From: JBGPEQ01 sp050180895 | Lineage (GTDB): Bacteria; Pseudomonadota; Alphaproteobacteria; Dongiales; Dongiaceae | Assembly (NCBI GenBank): GCA_050180895.1 | Contig: JBFXDS010000004.1 | Location: 372,001-436,000 of the forward strand | Reading direction: 5' to 3' | DNA length: 64,000 bases | Part shown: one piece after another, positions 15,730 to 24,700 of the stretch | How positions within the stretch are numbered: position 1 is the first letter of the stretch | How the letters are laid out: every line of letters starts with the position of its first letter | Translations under genes and position numbers: made by a program | Notes under the pieces: generated by a model | What the model saw: the letters and a program-made list of their open reading frames with translations, nothing else | Databases searched by the model: none | What the model was told of the DNA's origin: nothing

Positions 15730-17349
15730 TCAGTCGAAAAGCGACAGGCTGGGGAAGATGCCGACGCCGCCGGTGCCGAGGCCGACGCCGAGATTGACGC
15801 CGACGGAGCTCTTCTTCTCCGCTTGCTTCGCGGCCAGCGCCTTCTTCAGCGCCGCGTTCTCCTGCTTCTGACGCTCCAGCTCGGCCTGGGCGGCGGTGTC
15901 CTTGGCCGCCGTGCCCTGCGTCGGCGTCGCCGCATAGCTGCGATAGGCATCCTGCGTCTGCGCTTTGGCGGCGGCCTGCTTCGCCTGCTCCGCCTTCTTG
16001 CGCTGCTGCGCGTCCCAGGCGGCGAGCTGAGGCGCGGCCGCGTCGAGCAGCGCCGCATGCTGCGCCGCCGTGAGAAAGCCGGTTGCGGTCTCCCCGCGGT
16101 CGGCCTGCCAGGCGGCGATGGCGGCGCGGCTCTTCGGACCGAGCACGCCGTCGCTCCCGCCGGTGCCGTGGCCGAGGAGGGTCAGGGCCAGCTGCACGCG
16201 GCTGCGGCCCTGGCGCGTCAGGCCGATGCCGCGATCGACCTGCTCGGGCGCCGGTTCGGCGCTCGCGGCCGGCGGCAGGGCGGCGACCTGTTCGGCGGCA
16301 GCGGACTCGGCCGGCTTGGCCGCGAGATCCTGCAGCCGCAGGCGCGCCAGCGAGGCGAAGGTGCCGTCGGGGAACTGGGCGAGATAAGCCTCGAACGGGG
16401 CCGGGCTCGCGCTGTCCTTGATCGAGTCCCAGAACACGACTTCCTTGTCGACGGCCGGCGCCGCGACCGGAGCGGCCGGCGAGGCCGGCGGCTCCGCCGT
16501 CGCCACGGCCGCCGCCGGCTGGAAGTAGAAGCTGCTGGTCAGCGAGGAATCCTCGCGCGGGACCTGCTGGCCGTGGGTCGAGGCCTTCACGTCGTTGCGG
16601 ACGCGGATCATCATGTCGGAGATGCTGAGGCCCGGCGTCTCCATATGGTTCAGCAGCGCGGCGGTGAACGGGCTGTGCGGGCCGTCGCCGTCGAGCGCCA
16701 CCTTGTCGGGCTCCGTGGCGTAGACCACCATGCTGCCGGCCTGCGCGTCGACCAGGGCGAGGCCGCGGCCGACCGCGGCCGACCGGGTGGCACCCATGGA
16801 GCGCGCCAGCGTCTGCGACAGCGGGTTGTCGCGGCAGGCGTCGAGGAAGACGAGGTTCACGCGCGGCTCGCGCTCCATCAGGCCGAGCACGAGGTTGAGG
16901 TCCGTCGCCTCGAAGTGGAGATCCGTCTCGTCGGTGAGCCGGGCGTCGACCGGAATCAGGTAGTTCTCGCGGGCGACCTGCATGCCGTGGCCGGCGTAGA
17001 AGAAGAGGGCGACGTCGGCACCCGGCAGCTTGCGGGCGAACTCGCGGATGATCAGCTCGGTCTCCGCGCGGTCGAGGTCGATGCCTTTGGACACTTCGAA
17101 GCCGAGGCGCTGCAGGGCCGCCGCCACGCCGTCCGCGTCGTTCGTCGGGTTCGGCAGGTGGGGGGTGAACCGATAGGCGGAGTTGCCGATCACCAGGGCG
17201 ACCCGGCGCTCCACGGCGGCATCCGCCGCGGACGCGAGGATCAGCGCCGCCAGCAGCGGCAGCAGGAACCAGATCGATTGCGCCAGACGGCGACCGGTGT
17301 CTCCGGCCGCGACCGCCATGCGGACCTTGGGCGCGACATGCGTCGTCAT
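15730..17349 (-). CDS. Caspase-family (C14) protease with peptidoglycan-binding domain
   Basis: 539 residues. N-terminal TM/signal segment (about 26-45), then a caspase p20-like domain (47-275) with the catalytic His121 in YAGHGMQ and Cys172 in LDACRDNP. A short VFWDSIKDSASPAPFEAYLAQFP unit (305-342), typical of bacterial caspase proteins, follows. Then a PG_binding_1-like domain (about 380-440, GSDGVLGPKSRAAIAAWQ), a charged coiled coil (445-512) and a Gly-rich tail. Predicted periplasmic or membrane-bound protease. Starts at ATG 17349 after GGGAGCAAGAGAA. Divergent from the TPR-PRMT gene, sharing a 239-bp promoter region. Confidence 0.88.
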   Translation of the reverse strand: MTTHVAPKVRMAVAAGDTGRRLAQSIWFLLPLLAALILASAADAAVERRVALVIGNSAYRFTPHLPNPTNDADGVAAALQRLGFEVSKGIDLDRAETELIIREFARKLPGADVALFFYAGHGMQVARENYLIPVDARLTDETDLHFEATDLNLVLGLMEREPRVNLVFLDACRDNPLSQTLARSMGATRSAAVGRGLALVDAQAGSMVVYATEPDKVALDGDGPHSPFTAALLNHMETPGLSISDMMIRVRNDVKASTHGQQVPREDSSLTSSFYFQPAAAVATAEPPASPAAPVAAPAVDKEVVFWDSIKDSASPAPFEAYLAQFPDGTFASLARLRLQDLAAKPAESAAAEQVAALPPAASAEPAPEQVDRGIGLTRQGRSRVQLALTLLGHGTGGSDGVLGPKSRAAIAAWQADRGETATGFLTAAQHAALLDAAAPQLAAWDAQQRKKAEQAKQAAAKAQTQDAYRSYAATPTQGTAAKDTAAQAELERQKQENAALKKALAAKQAEKKSSVGVNLGVGLGTGGVGIFPSLSLFD

Positions 17350-17436
17350 TTCTCTTGCTCCCTTCGGCTTGCCTCCGGACGTCCCATCGCGGGGCCGCCC
17401 ATGGCTGAAACATATGAAACAACGGCGGGCGGCGAC

Positions 17437-17511
17437 GTGACGGCGGTCACGCTCTGCATGCACGGCGCGGCCCAACAGATTGAAATCGCGGCTGGCCGTG
17501 ACGGCCATCAC
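17437..17511. promoter_or_regulatory. Two GTGA-N6-TCAC operator-like sites
   Basis: GTGACGGCGGTCAC (17437-17450) and GTGACGGCCATCAC (17498-17511) are near-identical palindromic sites of CRP/FNR geometry, centres 61 bp apart (about six helical turns). Both lie in the region between the divergent caspase and TPR-PRMT genes, positioned to control one or both. The second is 78 bp before the PRMT start codon. Confidence 0.5.
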
Positions 17512-17588
17512 GGCCGGGAAGCCGCGTCTGCGCCCTTGAGCCGGCGGGGCGGAGGATGTGAGATGGCGGCAACGACGAGGGAGCGCCG

Positions 17589-19046
17589 ATGACCCAGGCC
17601 AACGGTTCGCCGTCCGCAACCGATATCGATCGCCAGTTTCAAAAGGCGCTCGAGCATTTCCAGGGCAACCGCCTGGCCGAGGCCGCCGCCCTTCTCGACC
17701 AGCTGGCCCCGCATTGCGACATGCGCGCCGAGTTCTTCCGCCTGCGCGGCCTCATCGCGCTGCGCAACCGCGACGCCGCGGCGGCCTTGGACGCCCTGCA
17801 GCGGGCGGCCCGGCTGGCGCCGGAGGCGGCGATCCACCAGGTCGACCTGGCCGAGCTCTACAAGGCAAGCGGGCAGGCGGCCGAGGCGATCCGCCACTAC
17901 CAGCAGGCGCTCCGGCTCGAACCCAAGGCGGTGCTGGTGCACATCGCGCTCGCCGGCGTGCTGGCGGCCACCGGCCAGGCGCGCGCGGCGGTCAACGAGC
18001 TCGACCAAGCCGTCGCCACGGGGAACAACCTGACGGTGCTGCTCTCCGCCGCCCTCGCCTATCGCGACCTGAAGCAGGCGGACGCGGCGATCCGCTGCCT
18101 GCGTCGCGCGCTGGCGCTGCGCCCGGACGATCTCAACATCCGCGCCCTGCTGCGCGACATGCTGACCAGCCAGATCCGGCCGTGGCACTTCCGCATGATG
18201 AACGATGCCGCCCGCAACCGGGCCTACGACGCCGCCATCCGCCGCGCCGTCGGGCCGGACACGCAGGTGCTGGAGATCGGCACCGGCTCCGGCCTGCTGG
18301 CGATGATGGCGGCGCGCGCCGGCGCCAGGCGGGTGACGACCTGCGAGCAGGTCGAGGCGATCGCCGAGACGGCGGCCGAGATCGTCCGCCGCAACGGCTA
18401 TGCCGAGCGCGTCCGCGTGGTGCCGAAGCGCTCGACCCAGCTGAGCGTCGGGCTCGACCTGCCGGAGCGCGCCGACCTGCTGATCTCCGAGGTGCTCAGC
18501 GACAAGCTGCTGGGCGAGCAGGTGCTGGGCAGCACGGCGCATGCGCGCCAGCACCTGCTCAAGCCGGACGCCGCCGTCATCCCGCGGGAGATCGCGGCCG
18601 TGGTGCGGCTGGTCGGCGGCGCCTTCCTCGGCGAGGCGGCCTCGGTCGGCACGGTCGACGGCTTCGACCTCTCGCCCTTCAACGTCTTCGCGCCCAGCTC
18701 GATCTCCATCAGCATGGAGTCCGGCCTGATCGAGAGCTACAGCGACGACGTCGAGGTCTTCCGCTTCGACCTGCGCCGCGACGGCCACCGTCCGGAAGAA
18801 CGGCGGCTGCAGCTCACGGCGCAGCGCGACGGCAGCGTCGTCGGCGTCCTGCAATGGCTGCGGCTGCAGCTCGACGACGTCGCCAGCTTCGAGAACCGGC
18901 CGAGCGAGCAGTTGGCGCCGTCGGCCTGGCGCCAGGTGCTCTACCCCTTCCCGACGCCGCTTCCCGTGCGCGCCGGCGAGACCGTGAATCTCTGGGCCAA
19001 GCATGATCTGGTGAACCTGGCCTTCGCGGCGGTGACGCCGTCGTGA
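17589..19046 (+). CDS. TPR protein with PRMT-type arginine methyltransferase domain
   Basis: 485 residues. Residues 12-190 are TPR repeats (DRQFQKALEHFQGNRLAEAAALLDQ, AIRHYQQALRLEPKAVLVHIA, AIRCLRRALALRPDDLNIRA). From 196 comes a PRMT7/PRMT9-like catalytic part: IRPWHFRMMNDAARNRAYDAAI, SAM motif I VLEIGTGSGLLAMMAA (227-242), acidic CEQ after strand two, and the double-E loop SEVLSDKLLGE (Glu301 and Glu310). A beta-barrel-like region follows. Family members methylate protein arginine; such proteins are rare in bacteria. ATG 17589 follows AACGACGAGGGAGCGCC. Confidence 0.82.
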   Translation: MTQANGSPSATDIDRQFQKALEHFQGNRLAEAAALLDQLAPHCDMRAEFFRLRGLIALRNRDAAAALDALQRAARLAPEAAIHQVDLAELYKASGQAAEAIRHYQQALRLEPKAVLVHIALAGVLAATGQARAAVNELDQAVATGNNLTVLLSAALAYRDLKQADAAIRCLRRALALRPDDLNIRALLRDMLTSQIRPWHFRMMNDAARNRAYDAAIRRAVGPDTQVLEIGTGSGLLAMMAARAGARRVTTCEQVEAIAETAAEIVRRNGYAERVRVVPKRSTQLSVGLDLPERADLLISEVLSDKLLGEQVLGSTAHARQHLLKPDAAVIPREIAAVVRLVGGAFLGEAASVGTVDGFDLSPFNVFAPSSISISMESGLIESYSDDVEVFRFDLRRDGHRPEERRLQLTAQRDGSVVGVLQWLRLQLDDVASFENRPSEQLAPSAWRQVLYPFPTPLPVRAGETVNLWAKHDLVNLAFAAVTPS

Positions 19047-19056
19047 CCCCACGACG

Positions 19057-19899
19057 ATGACGGCCGCGCCGCAGACCGACCTCGACGGCCTCGTCGCCCG
19101 CATCCCCGACGGCGCGACGCTGGCGCTGGCGGCGGACTACTACAGTGGCTGCGCCATGGCGGCGGTGCGGCGGCTGATCGCGCGCGGCGCGCGCGACCTG
19201 CATCTGATCGGCATCCCGACGCTGGGCTTCCAGGCGGACATGCTGATCGGCGCCGGCTGCGTGCGCACGGTGGAATGCGCGTCGGTGACGATCGGCGAGC
19301 ACGGGCCGGCGCCGCGCTTCGTCGCCGCGGTGAAGGCGGGCACGCTGCGCGTGATCGACGGCACCTGCCCGGCCATCCATGCCGGCCTGCAGGCGGCGGA
19401 GAAAGGCGTGCCGTTCATGCCGCTGCGCGGGGTCATCGGCTCCGACCTGGTCGCCCAGCGCGCCGACTGGACGGTCGTCGACAACGCCTTCGGCGAGAAC
19501 GATCCGATCCTGCTGGTCAAGGCGATCCAGCCGGACGTCGCCCTGTTCCACGCCGCCCTCGCCGACCAGCGCGGCAATGTCTGGATCGGCGTGCGCCGCG
19601 AGCTGATGACCGCGGCGCACGCGGCCCGCACGACCCTGGTGACCGTCGAGGAGATCGTCGCGCATGACCTGCTGGCGGACGACCGCTGGGCCGCCGGCAC
19701 GATCCCCGCCCTCTACATCACCGCGGTGGCCGAGGCGAAGAGCGGCGCCTGGCCGCTCGGCCTGCGCGGGCGCTACGGCGCCGATGCCGCGCATCTCAAG
19801 ACCTATGTCGAGATGGCGCAGAGCGAGGAAGGATTTCGCCGTTACCTGGCGCAGTTCATTGCCCCGATGAACGGTCCCGGCCGCCCTCCTTCGGCATGA
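19057..19899 (+). CDS. CoA transferase subunit A (GctA/IpdA-like)
   Basis: 280-residue alpha subunit of a class I CoA transferase or the related hydrolase group. Signs: IPDGATLALAADYYSGCAMAAVRRLI at the N-terminus, HLIGIPTLGFQADMLIGAG (CoA-binding loop), GVPFMPLRGVIGSDL and the VTVEEIVAHDLLAD stretch. The partner B subunit is at 20718, but the two genes are separated by an oppositely oriented GST gene, with which this 3' end overlaps by 44 bp. Starts 10 bp after the PRMT stop. Substrate unknown. Confidence 0.85.
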   Translation: MTAAPQTDLDGLVARIPDGATLALAADYYSGCAMAAVRRLIARGARDLHLIGIPTLGFQADMLIGAGCVRTVECASVTIGEHGPAPRFVAAVKAGTLRVIDGTCPAIHAGLQAAEKGVPFMPLRGVIGSDLVAQRADWTVVDNAFGENDPILLVKAIQPDVALFHAALADQRGNVWIGVRRELMTAAHAARTTLVTVEEIVAHDLLADDRWAAGTIPALYITAVAEAKSGAWPLGLRGRYGADAAHLKTYVEMAQSEEGFRRYLAQFIAPMNGPGRPPSA

Positions 19900-20533
19900 G
19901 CGCCAGATAGGGCTGCGCCTCCTTCACCGCACGGGCGAAGGAGGGGCGCTCCAGCAGGCGGCCGAGATAGGCCGCCGCGTGCTTGTGCGTGTCGCCGAAG
20001 GGCATCAGCATGTTGGCGTAGAACAGCGGCGGCGCCGCGGCGCAGTCGGCCATCGTGAAGGCATCGCCCATGACCCAGGGCCTTGCCTCCATGTCGCGGT
20101 CGATCATGCCGACGGCGGTCCGCAGCAGGGTCCTCGCCTCCTCCACGCCGTAGCCGTCGTTCCGTCCGGGCGGGCGCAGCCTGTCGGTGACGATCTTCTG
20201 CATGGGCACGTTCACGTACAGGTCGAAGAAGCGGTCGCGCAGGCGCGTCTGCCGGGCGACGTCGGGGTCCGCGGGAACGAGCGGCGTCCGGCCCGGATAG
20301 TGCTGCGCCAGGTACTCGATGATGATGCTCGACTCCGGCACCGTGCGGTCCCGCGCCTCGTCGCGCAGCACCGGGAACCGGCCGATGGGCCAGATCTTCT
20401 TGAAGGCGGCGGCGGAGGCCGCGTCGAACAGGTCGACGATGGCCGGCTCGAAGGGCGTGTCGTTCTCGTACAGGGCGATGAGCACCTTCTGGCAGAACGA
20501 CGACAGCGGATGGAAGTAGAGCCTGAGAGACAT
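19856..20533 (-). CDS. Glutathione S-transferase family protein
   Basis: 225 residues: an N-terminal thioredoxin-fold GST domain (LRLYFHPLSSFCQKVLIALYEND, with SSFCQK at the active site; IGRFPVLRD cis-Pro; PESSIIIEYLAQHYPG) and a helical C-terminal domain with WVMGDAFTMADCAAAPPLFYA, the N-capping box. Conjugation substrate not predictable. Encoded antisense between the two CoA-transferase subunit genes and overlapping the end of subunit A. Confidence 0.9.
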   Translation of the reverse strand: MSLRLYFHPLSSFCQKVLIALYENDTPFEPAIVDLFDAASAAAFKKIWPIGRFPVLRDEARDRTVPESSIIIEYLAQHYPGRTPLVPADPDVARQTRLRDRFFDLYVNVPMQKIVTDRLRPPGRNDGYGVEEARTLLRTAVGMIDRDMEARPWVMGDAFTMADCAAAPPLFYANMLMPFGDTHKHAAAYLGRLLERPSFARAVKEAQPYLALMPKEGGRDRSSGQ

Positions 20534-20581
20534 GCGGTGGGTTCCCTTTCGTTTGGCGACCAGTCGCAGACCACGTCATTG

Positions 20582-20668
20582 GTAGGGGCGAGCGGCGCTC
20601 GCCCTCTTGATGCCAGCCGCCCACGGTAGTCGTCGTGGCAAAATAGGGCGAGCGCCGCTCGCCCCTAC
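20582..20668. repeat. Dispersed inverted repeat, family B
   Basis: Perfect 24-bp arms (20582-20605 and 20645-20668) around a 39-bp centre; the arm reads GTAGGGGCGAGCGGCGCTCG and on. Each arm is itself partly palindromic (GGCGAGC...GCTCGCC), so a cruciform or cloverleaf hairpin is possible. It lies between the GST start and the CoA-transferase B start. Confidence 0.95.
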
Positions 20669-20717
20669 AACGCCGACACTCCTGTATAGTCGAGCGAGAC
20701 AAAGCGGGATCGACATC

Positions 20718-21464
20718 GTGAGCGATTCGTATTCCCCGGACGAACTGCTGATCTGCACCATCGCGCGCATGCTCGACGGACTCGGGCATGTGGCGGTGGG
20801 GGCGGCCTCGCCGATTCCGGGGGCGGCCGCGCTGCTGGCGCGCGCCAGGTCGGGCGGACGCCTGCGCGTCTCGCTGCTCGGCAGCGAGGACCACAATTTC
20901 TTCACCGACGGCGGGCGCGAGCTGTTCGACTGCGCGGCGCAGGGACGGATCGACGCCTTCTTCCTCGGGGGCGGGCAGATCGACGGCGAAGCGAACATCA
21001 ACCTGGTGGGCCTCGGCGACTATCCGGGCCTCTCCGTGCGCTGGCCCGGCACCTTCGGGGCGGCGCAGCTCTATTTCCTCGTGCCGCGGGTGATCCTGTT
21101 CCGCGAGGAGCACAGCCCGCGCGTGCTGGTTCCGCGCGTCGACTTCATCAGCGCGCCCGGCACCAGCCCGGCGCATGTCTACCGGCCGGGGGGACCGCAG
21201 GCGCTGGTGACCGGGCTCTGCGTCTTCGCCTTCGAGCGGGCGCGGCGACGCTTCCGCCTGGCATCGGTGCATCCCGGCCATTCCGCCGCCGAGGTGCGCG
21301 CCAACACCGGCTTCGACTTCGACGCGCCTGATGAAGTGCCGCCGACTTCCGCGCCGGACGCCCAGTCGCTGGCGCTGATCCGCGGCCGCATCGGCGGCGA
21401 GATCGCCGAGATCTATCCGGCGTTCGCGCGCCGGCTGGCGGCCTCGGCGCCCGGCGCGGCCTGA
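20718..21464 (+). CDS. CoA transferase subunit B
   Basis: 248-residue beta subunit of a GctB/IpdB-like CoA transferase: PDELLICTIARMLDGLGHVAVG, SLLGSEDHNFFTDGGRELFDC, FFLGGGQIDGEANINLVGLGDY, and VPRVDFISAPGTSPAHVYRPGG, the usual C-terminal block. The start is GTG 20718; the upstream in-frame ATG would read through the repeat. Works with the product of 19057-19899 despite the intervening antisense GST gene; likely uses its own promoter, since the repeat lies just upstream. Confidence 0.85.
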   Translation: MSDSYSPDELLICTIARMLDGLGHVAVGAASPIPGAAALLARARSGGRLRVSLLGSEDHNFFTDGGRELFDCAAQGRIDAFFLGGGQIDGEANINLVGLGDYPGLSVRWPGTFGAAQLYFLVPRVILFREEHSPRVLVPRVDFISAPGTSPAHVYRPGGPQALVTGLCVFAFERARRRFRLASVHPGHSAAEVRANTGFDFDAPDEVPPTSAPDAQSLALIRGRIGGEIAEIYPAFARRLAASAPGAA

Positions 21465-21774
21465 GTCGGCGCCGGATGGGTCAGCAGGCGATAACCATCG
21501 ACGGCCGTCGGCACGGGGAGCAGCCAGAGACAGGGGGCGGATTTCCGCCAGTCGCTGCGGTGCAGCATACCACATCTAGTGTACGCCGCCAAATTTAACA
21601 CAAAATCTGTTGCAAGTCGGTTAAGCATGTCCCACTATAGCTGGGTTGGCGCGCGGGACGGACTACTATTAGTCGCGTCGACACAATCGTCTACCGGCAG
21701 TTCTTCATACGCGGAGTCAGGGTGGTTGGGGCCTGCCGGCCTGTCGTCACCAAGCGCAGTATCGGGGAAGAAAC
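21465..21774. other. nrdJ upstream region
   Basis: 310 bp, A/T-richer than its surroundings. Contains a NrdR-like box (21567-21582), TTGCAA near 21610 with TATAG at 21636 as a weak promoter, and a long stretch to the nrdJ ATG. No coding frame is supported and I see no cobalamin riboswitch core. Confidence 0.5.
21567..21582. promoter_or_regulatory. NrdR-box-like site
   Basis: ATACCACATCTAGTGT matches 12 of 16 positions of the NrdR box (consensus acaCwAtATaTwGtgt). NrdR represses ribonucleotide reductase genes through tandem boxes; a weaker TATAG-centred candidate lies 63 bp downstream (about 21637). Position about 200 bp before nrdJ is suitable, but the match is imperfect. Confidence 0.35.
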
Positions 21775-24700
21775 ATGCGAATCGAGCGCCGATTCACGGA
21801 GACCGGAACATCGCCCTACGCGGAGATCGCCTTCCGCACGACCACCAGCGAGATCAAGAATCCGGACGGCTCGATCGTCTTCCAGTTGCGCAACATCGAC
21901 GTGCCGGCCGACTGGTCGCAGGTCGCCTGCGACGTGCTGGCGCAGAAATATTTCCGCAAGGCCGGAGTCCCCGCGCGCCTGAAATGCGTGCGCGAGGGCG
22001 ACATCCCGGAATGGCTCTGCCGCCACGTGCCCGACGAAGAGGCGCTGGCCGGGCTGGAGCCCGAGCAGCGGACCGTCGGCGAGACCAAGGCGACGCAGGT
22101 GTTCGACCGGCTGGCCGGGACCTGGACCTACTGGGGCTGGCGCGGCGGCTATTTCGACGGCGAGGAGGACGCCCGCGCCTTCTTCGACGAGTTGCGCTAC
22201 ATGCTCGCCCGCCAGATGGGCGCGCCGAACTCGCCGCAGTGGTTCAACACCGGCCTGCATTGGGCCTACGGCATCGACGGCCCGGCGCAGGGCCACTACT
22301 ACGTCGACTTCATGAACGGCAAGGTCACCGCCTCGCGGTCGGCCTACGAGCACCCGCAACCGCACGCCTGCTTCATCCAGTCGGTCGCCGACGACCTCGT
22401 CAACGAGGGCGGCATCATGGACCTGTGGGTGCGCGAGGCGCGGCTGTTCAAGTACGGCTCCGGCACCGGCAGCAACTTCTCCCGGCTGCGCGGCGACGGC
22501 GAGCGGCTGTCGGGCGGCGGCCGCTCCTCGGGCCTCATGAGCTTCCTCAAGATCGGCGACCGCGCGGCCGGCGCCATCAAATCGGGCGGCACCACGCGGC
22601 GCGCCGCCAAGATGGTGACCGTCGACCTCGATCACCCGGACATCGAGGAATACGTCAACTGGAAGGCGCGCGAGGAGCAGAAGGTGGCGGCGCTGGTCAC
22701 CGGCTCGAAGCTCTGCAGCAAGCATCTCAACGCCATCATGCAGGCCTGCCACGCGCTGAGCGGCGGCGAGGAGCGCTTCGACCCCAAGGTCAACCGCGAG
22801 CTGAAGAAGGCGGTGCGCGCCGCCCGCGCCGCGCTGATCCCCGACAACTACATCCAGCGGGTCATCCAGTTCGCGCGCCAGGACTACGCGGCGATCGACT
22901 TCAAGACCTACGACACGGACTGGGACTCGGACGCCTATCTCACGGTCTCCGGCCAGAACTCCAACAATTCCGTGCGTGTCACCAACGACTTCATCCAGGC
23001 CGTGCTCGACAACGGCGACTGGAACCTGATCCGCCGCACCGACGGCAAGGTTCACAAGACGGTGAAGGCCCGCGACCTCTGGGAGCAGATCGGCGAAGCG
23101 GCCTGGATGTGCGCCGATCCCGGCGTGCAGTTCGACACCACCATCAACGAGTGGCACACCTGCCCGGCGAGCGGCCGCATCAACGCGTCGAACCCGTGCT
23201 CCGAATACATGTTCCTCGACGACACGGCCTGCAACCTGGCGTCGCTGAACCTGATGGCGTTCCGGCGCCCCCTTGATGAACCTAATGGCGGGACGTTCGA
23301 CACCGTCGGCTTCTCGCACGCGGCACGGCTGTGGACGATCGTGCTGGAGATCTCCGTGCTGATGGCACAGTTTCCGTCGCGCGAGATCGCCAGGCTGTCC
23401 TACGAGTTCCGCACCCTCGGCCTCGGCTACGCCAATATCGGCGGTCTGCTGATGGCCGCGGGTCTGCCCTATGACAGCGAGGCCGGCCGCGCGCTCTGCG
23501 GCGCCATCACGGCGCTGATGACGGGCGTGTCCTATGCGACCTCGGCCGAGATGGCGCGCGAGCTCGGCTCGTTCCCGAGCTTCGAGCGCAACCGCTCGGC
23601 CATGCTGCGGGTGATCCGCAACCACCGGCGAGCCGCCTATGGCGAACCCGGCGGCTACGAGGACCTGTCGATCCTGCCTGTGCCGCTCGACCTTGAGAAC
23701 TGCCCGGAGCCGGCGCTGGTGACGGCGGCGCAGCGGGCCTGGGACGACGCCCTGTTCGTCGGCGAGACCTATGGCTACCGCAACGCCCAGGCGACGACGA
23801 TCGCGCCGACCGGCACCATCGCGCTGGTGATGGATTGCGACACGACCGGCATCGAGCCGGACTTCGCGCTCGTGAAGTTCAAGAAGCTGGCCGGCGGCGG
23901 CTATTTCAAGATCATCAACCGCACGGTGCCCGCGGCCCTCAAGACGCTGGGCTACGGCGAGGAGCAGATCGAGGAGATCATCCGCTACGCCGTCGGCCAC
24001 GGCACGCTCGACAGTGCGCCCGGCATCAATCATGCCGAGCTGAAGGCGCGCGGCTTCACGGCAAGCACGCTGCAGGCGCTCGAGCAGAATCTCGCCGCCG
24101 CCTTCGACATCCGCTTCGCCTTCAACCGGTGGACGCTGGGCGAGGAGTTCTGCACCAAGGGCCTGGGCTTCACCGCCGCGCAGCTCAACGACGTGTCGTT
24201 CGACATGCTGACGGCGCTGGGATTCAGCAAGCAGCAGATCGAGGAGGCCAACACCTTCTGCTGCGGCGCCATGACGCTCGAAGGCGCGCCGCATCTCAAG
24301 GCCGAACACCTGCCGATCTTCGACTGCGCCAACGCCTGCGGCCGCATCGGCAAGCGCTTCCTGTCGGTCGAGAGCCACATCCGCATGATGGCGGCGGCGC
24401 AGCCCTTCATCTCCGGCGCCATCTCCAAGACCATCAACATGCCGAACGCGGCGACGGTCGAGGAATGCAAGGACGCGTACATGCTGTCCTGGCGGCTGTG
24501 CCTCAAGGCCAACGCGCTCTACCGCGACGGCTCCAAGCTGTCGCAGCCGCTGGCCGCGTCGATCCTGAGCGACGACGAGGACGACATCGAGGAGATCATC
24601 GAGGCGCCGGCCGCGGCCAAGGCGCCGCTGGTGGCCGAGCGCATCGTCGAGCGGGTGATCGAGCGCGTGGTGAACCTGCGGGCCAAGCGCGAGCGGCTGC

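Noticed and set aside
21465..21774. Cobalamin riboswitch before the B12-dependent nrdJ
   Set aside because: I looked for the conserved B12-box core and found none in this leader; a covariance-model search would settle it.
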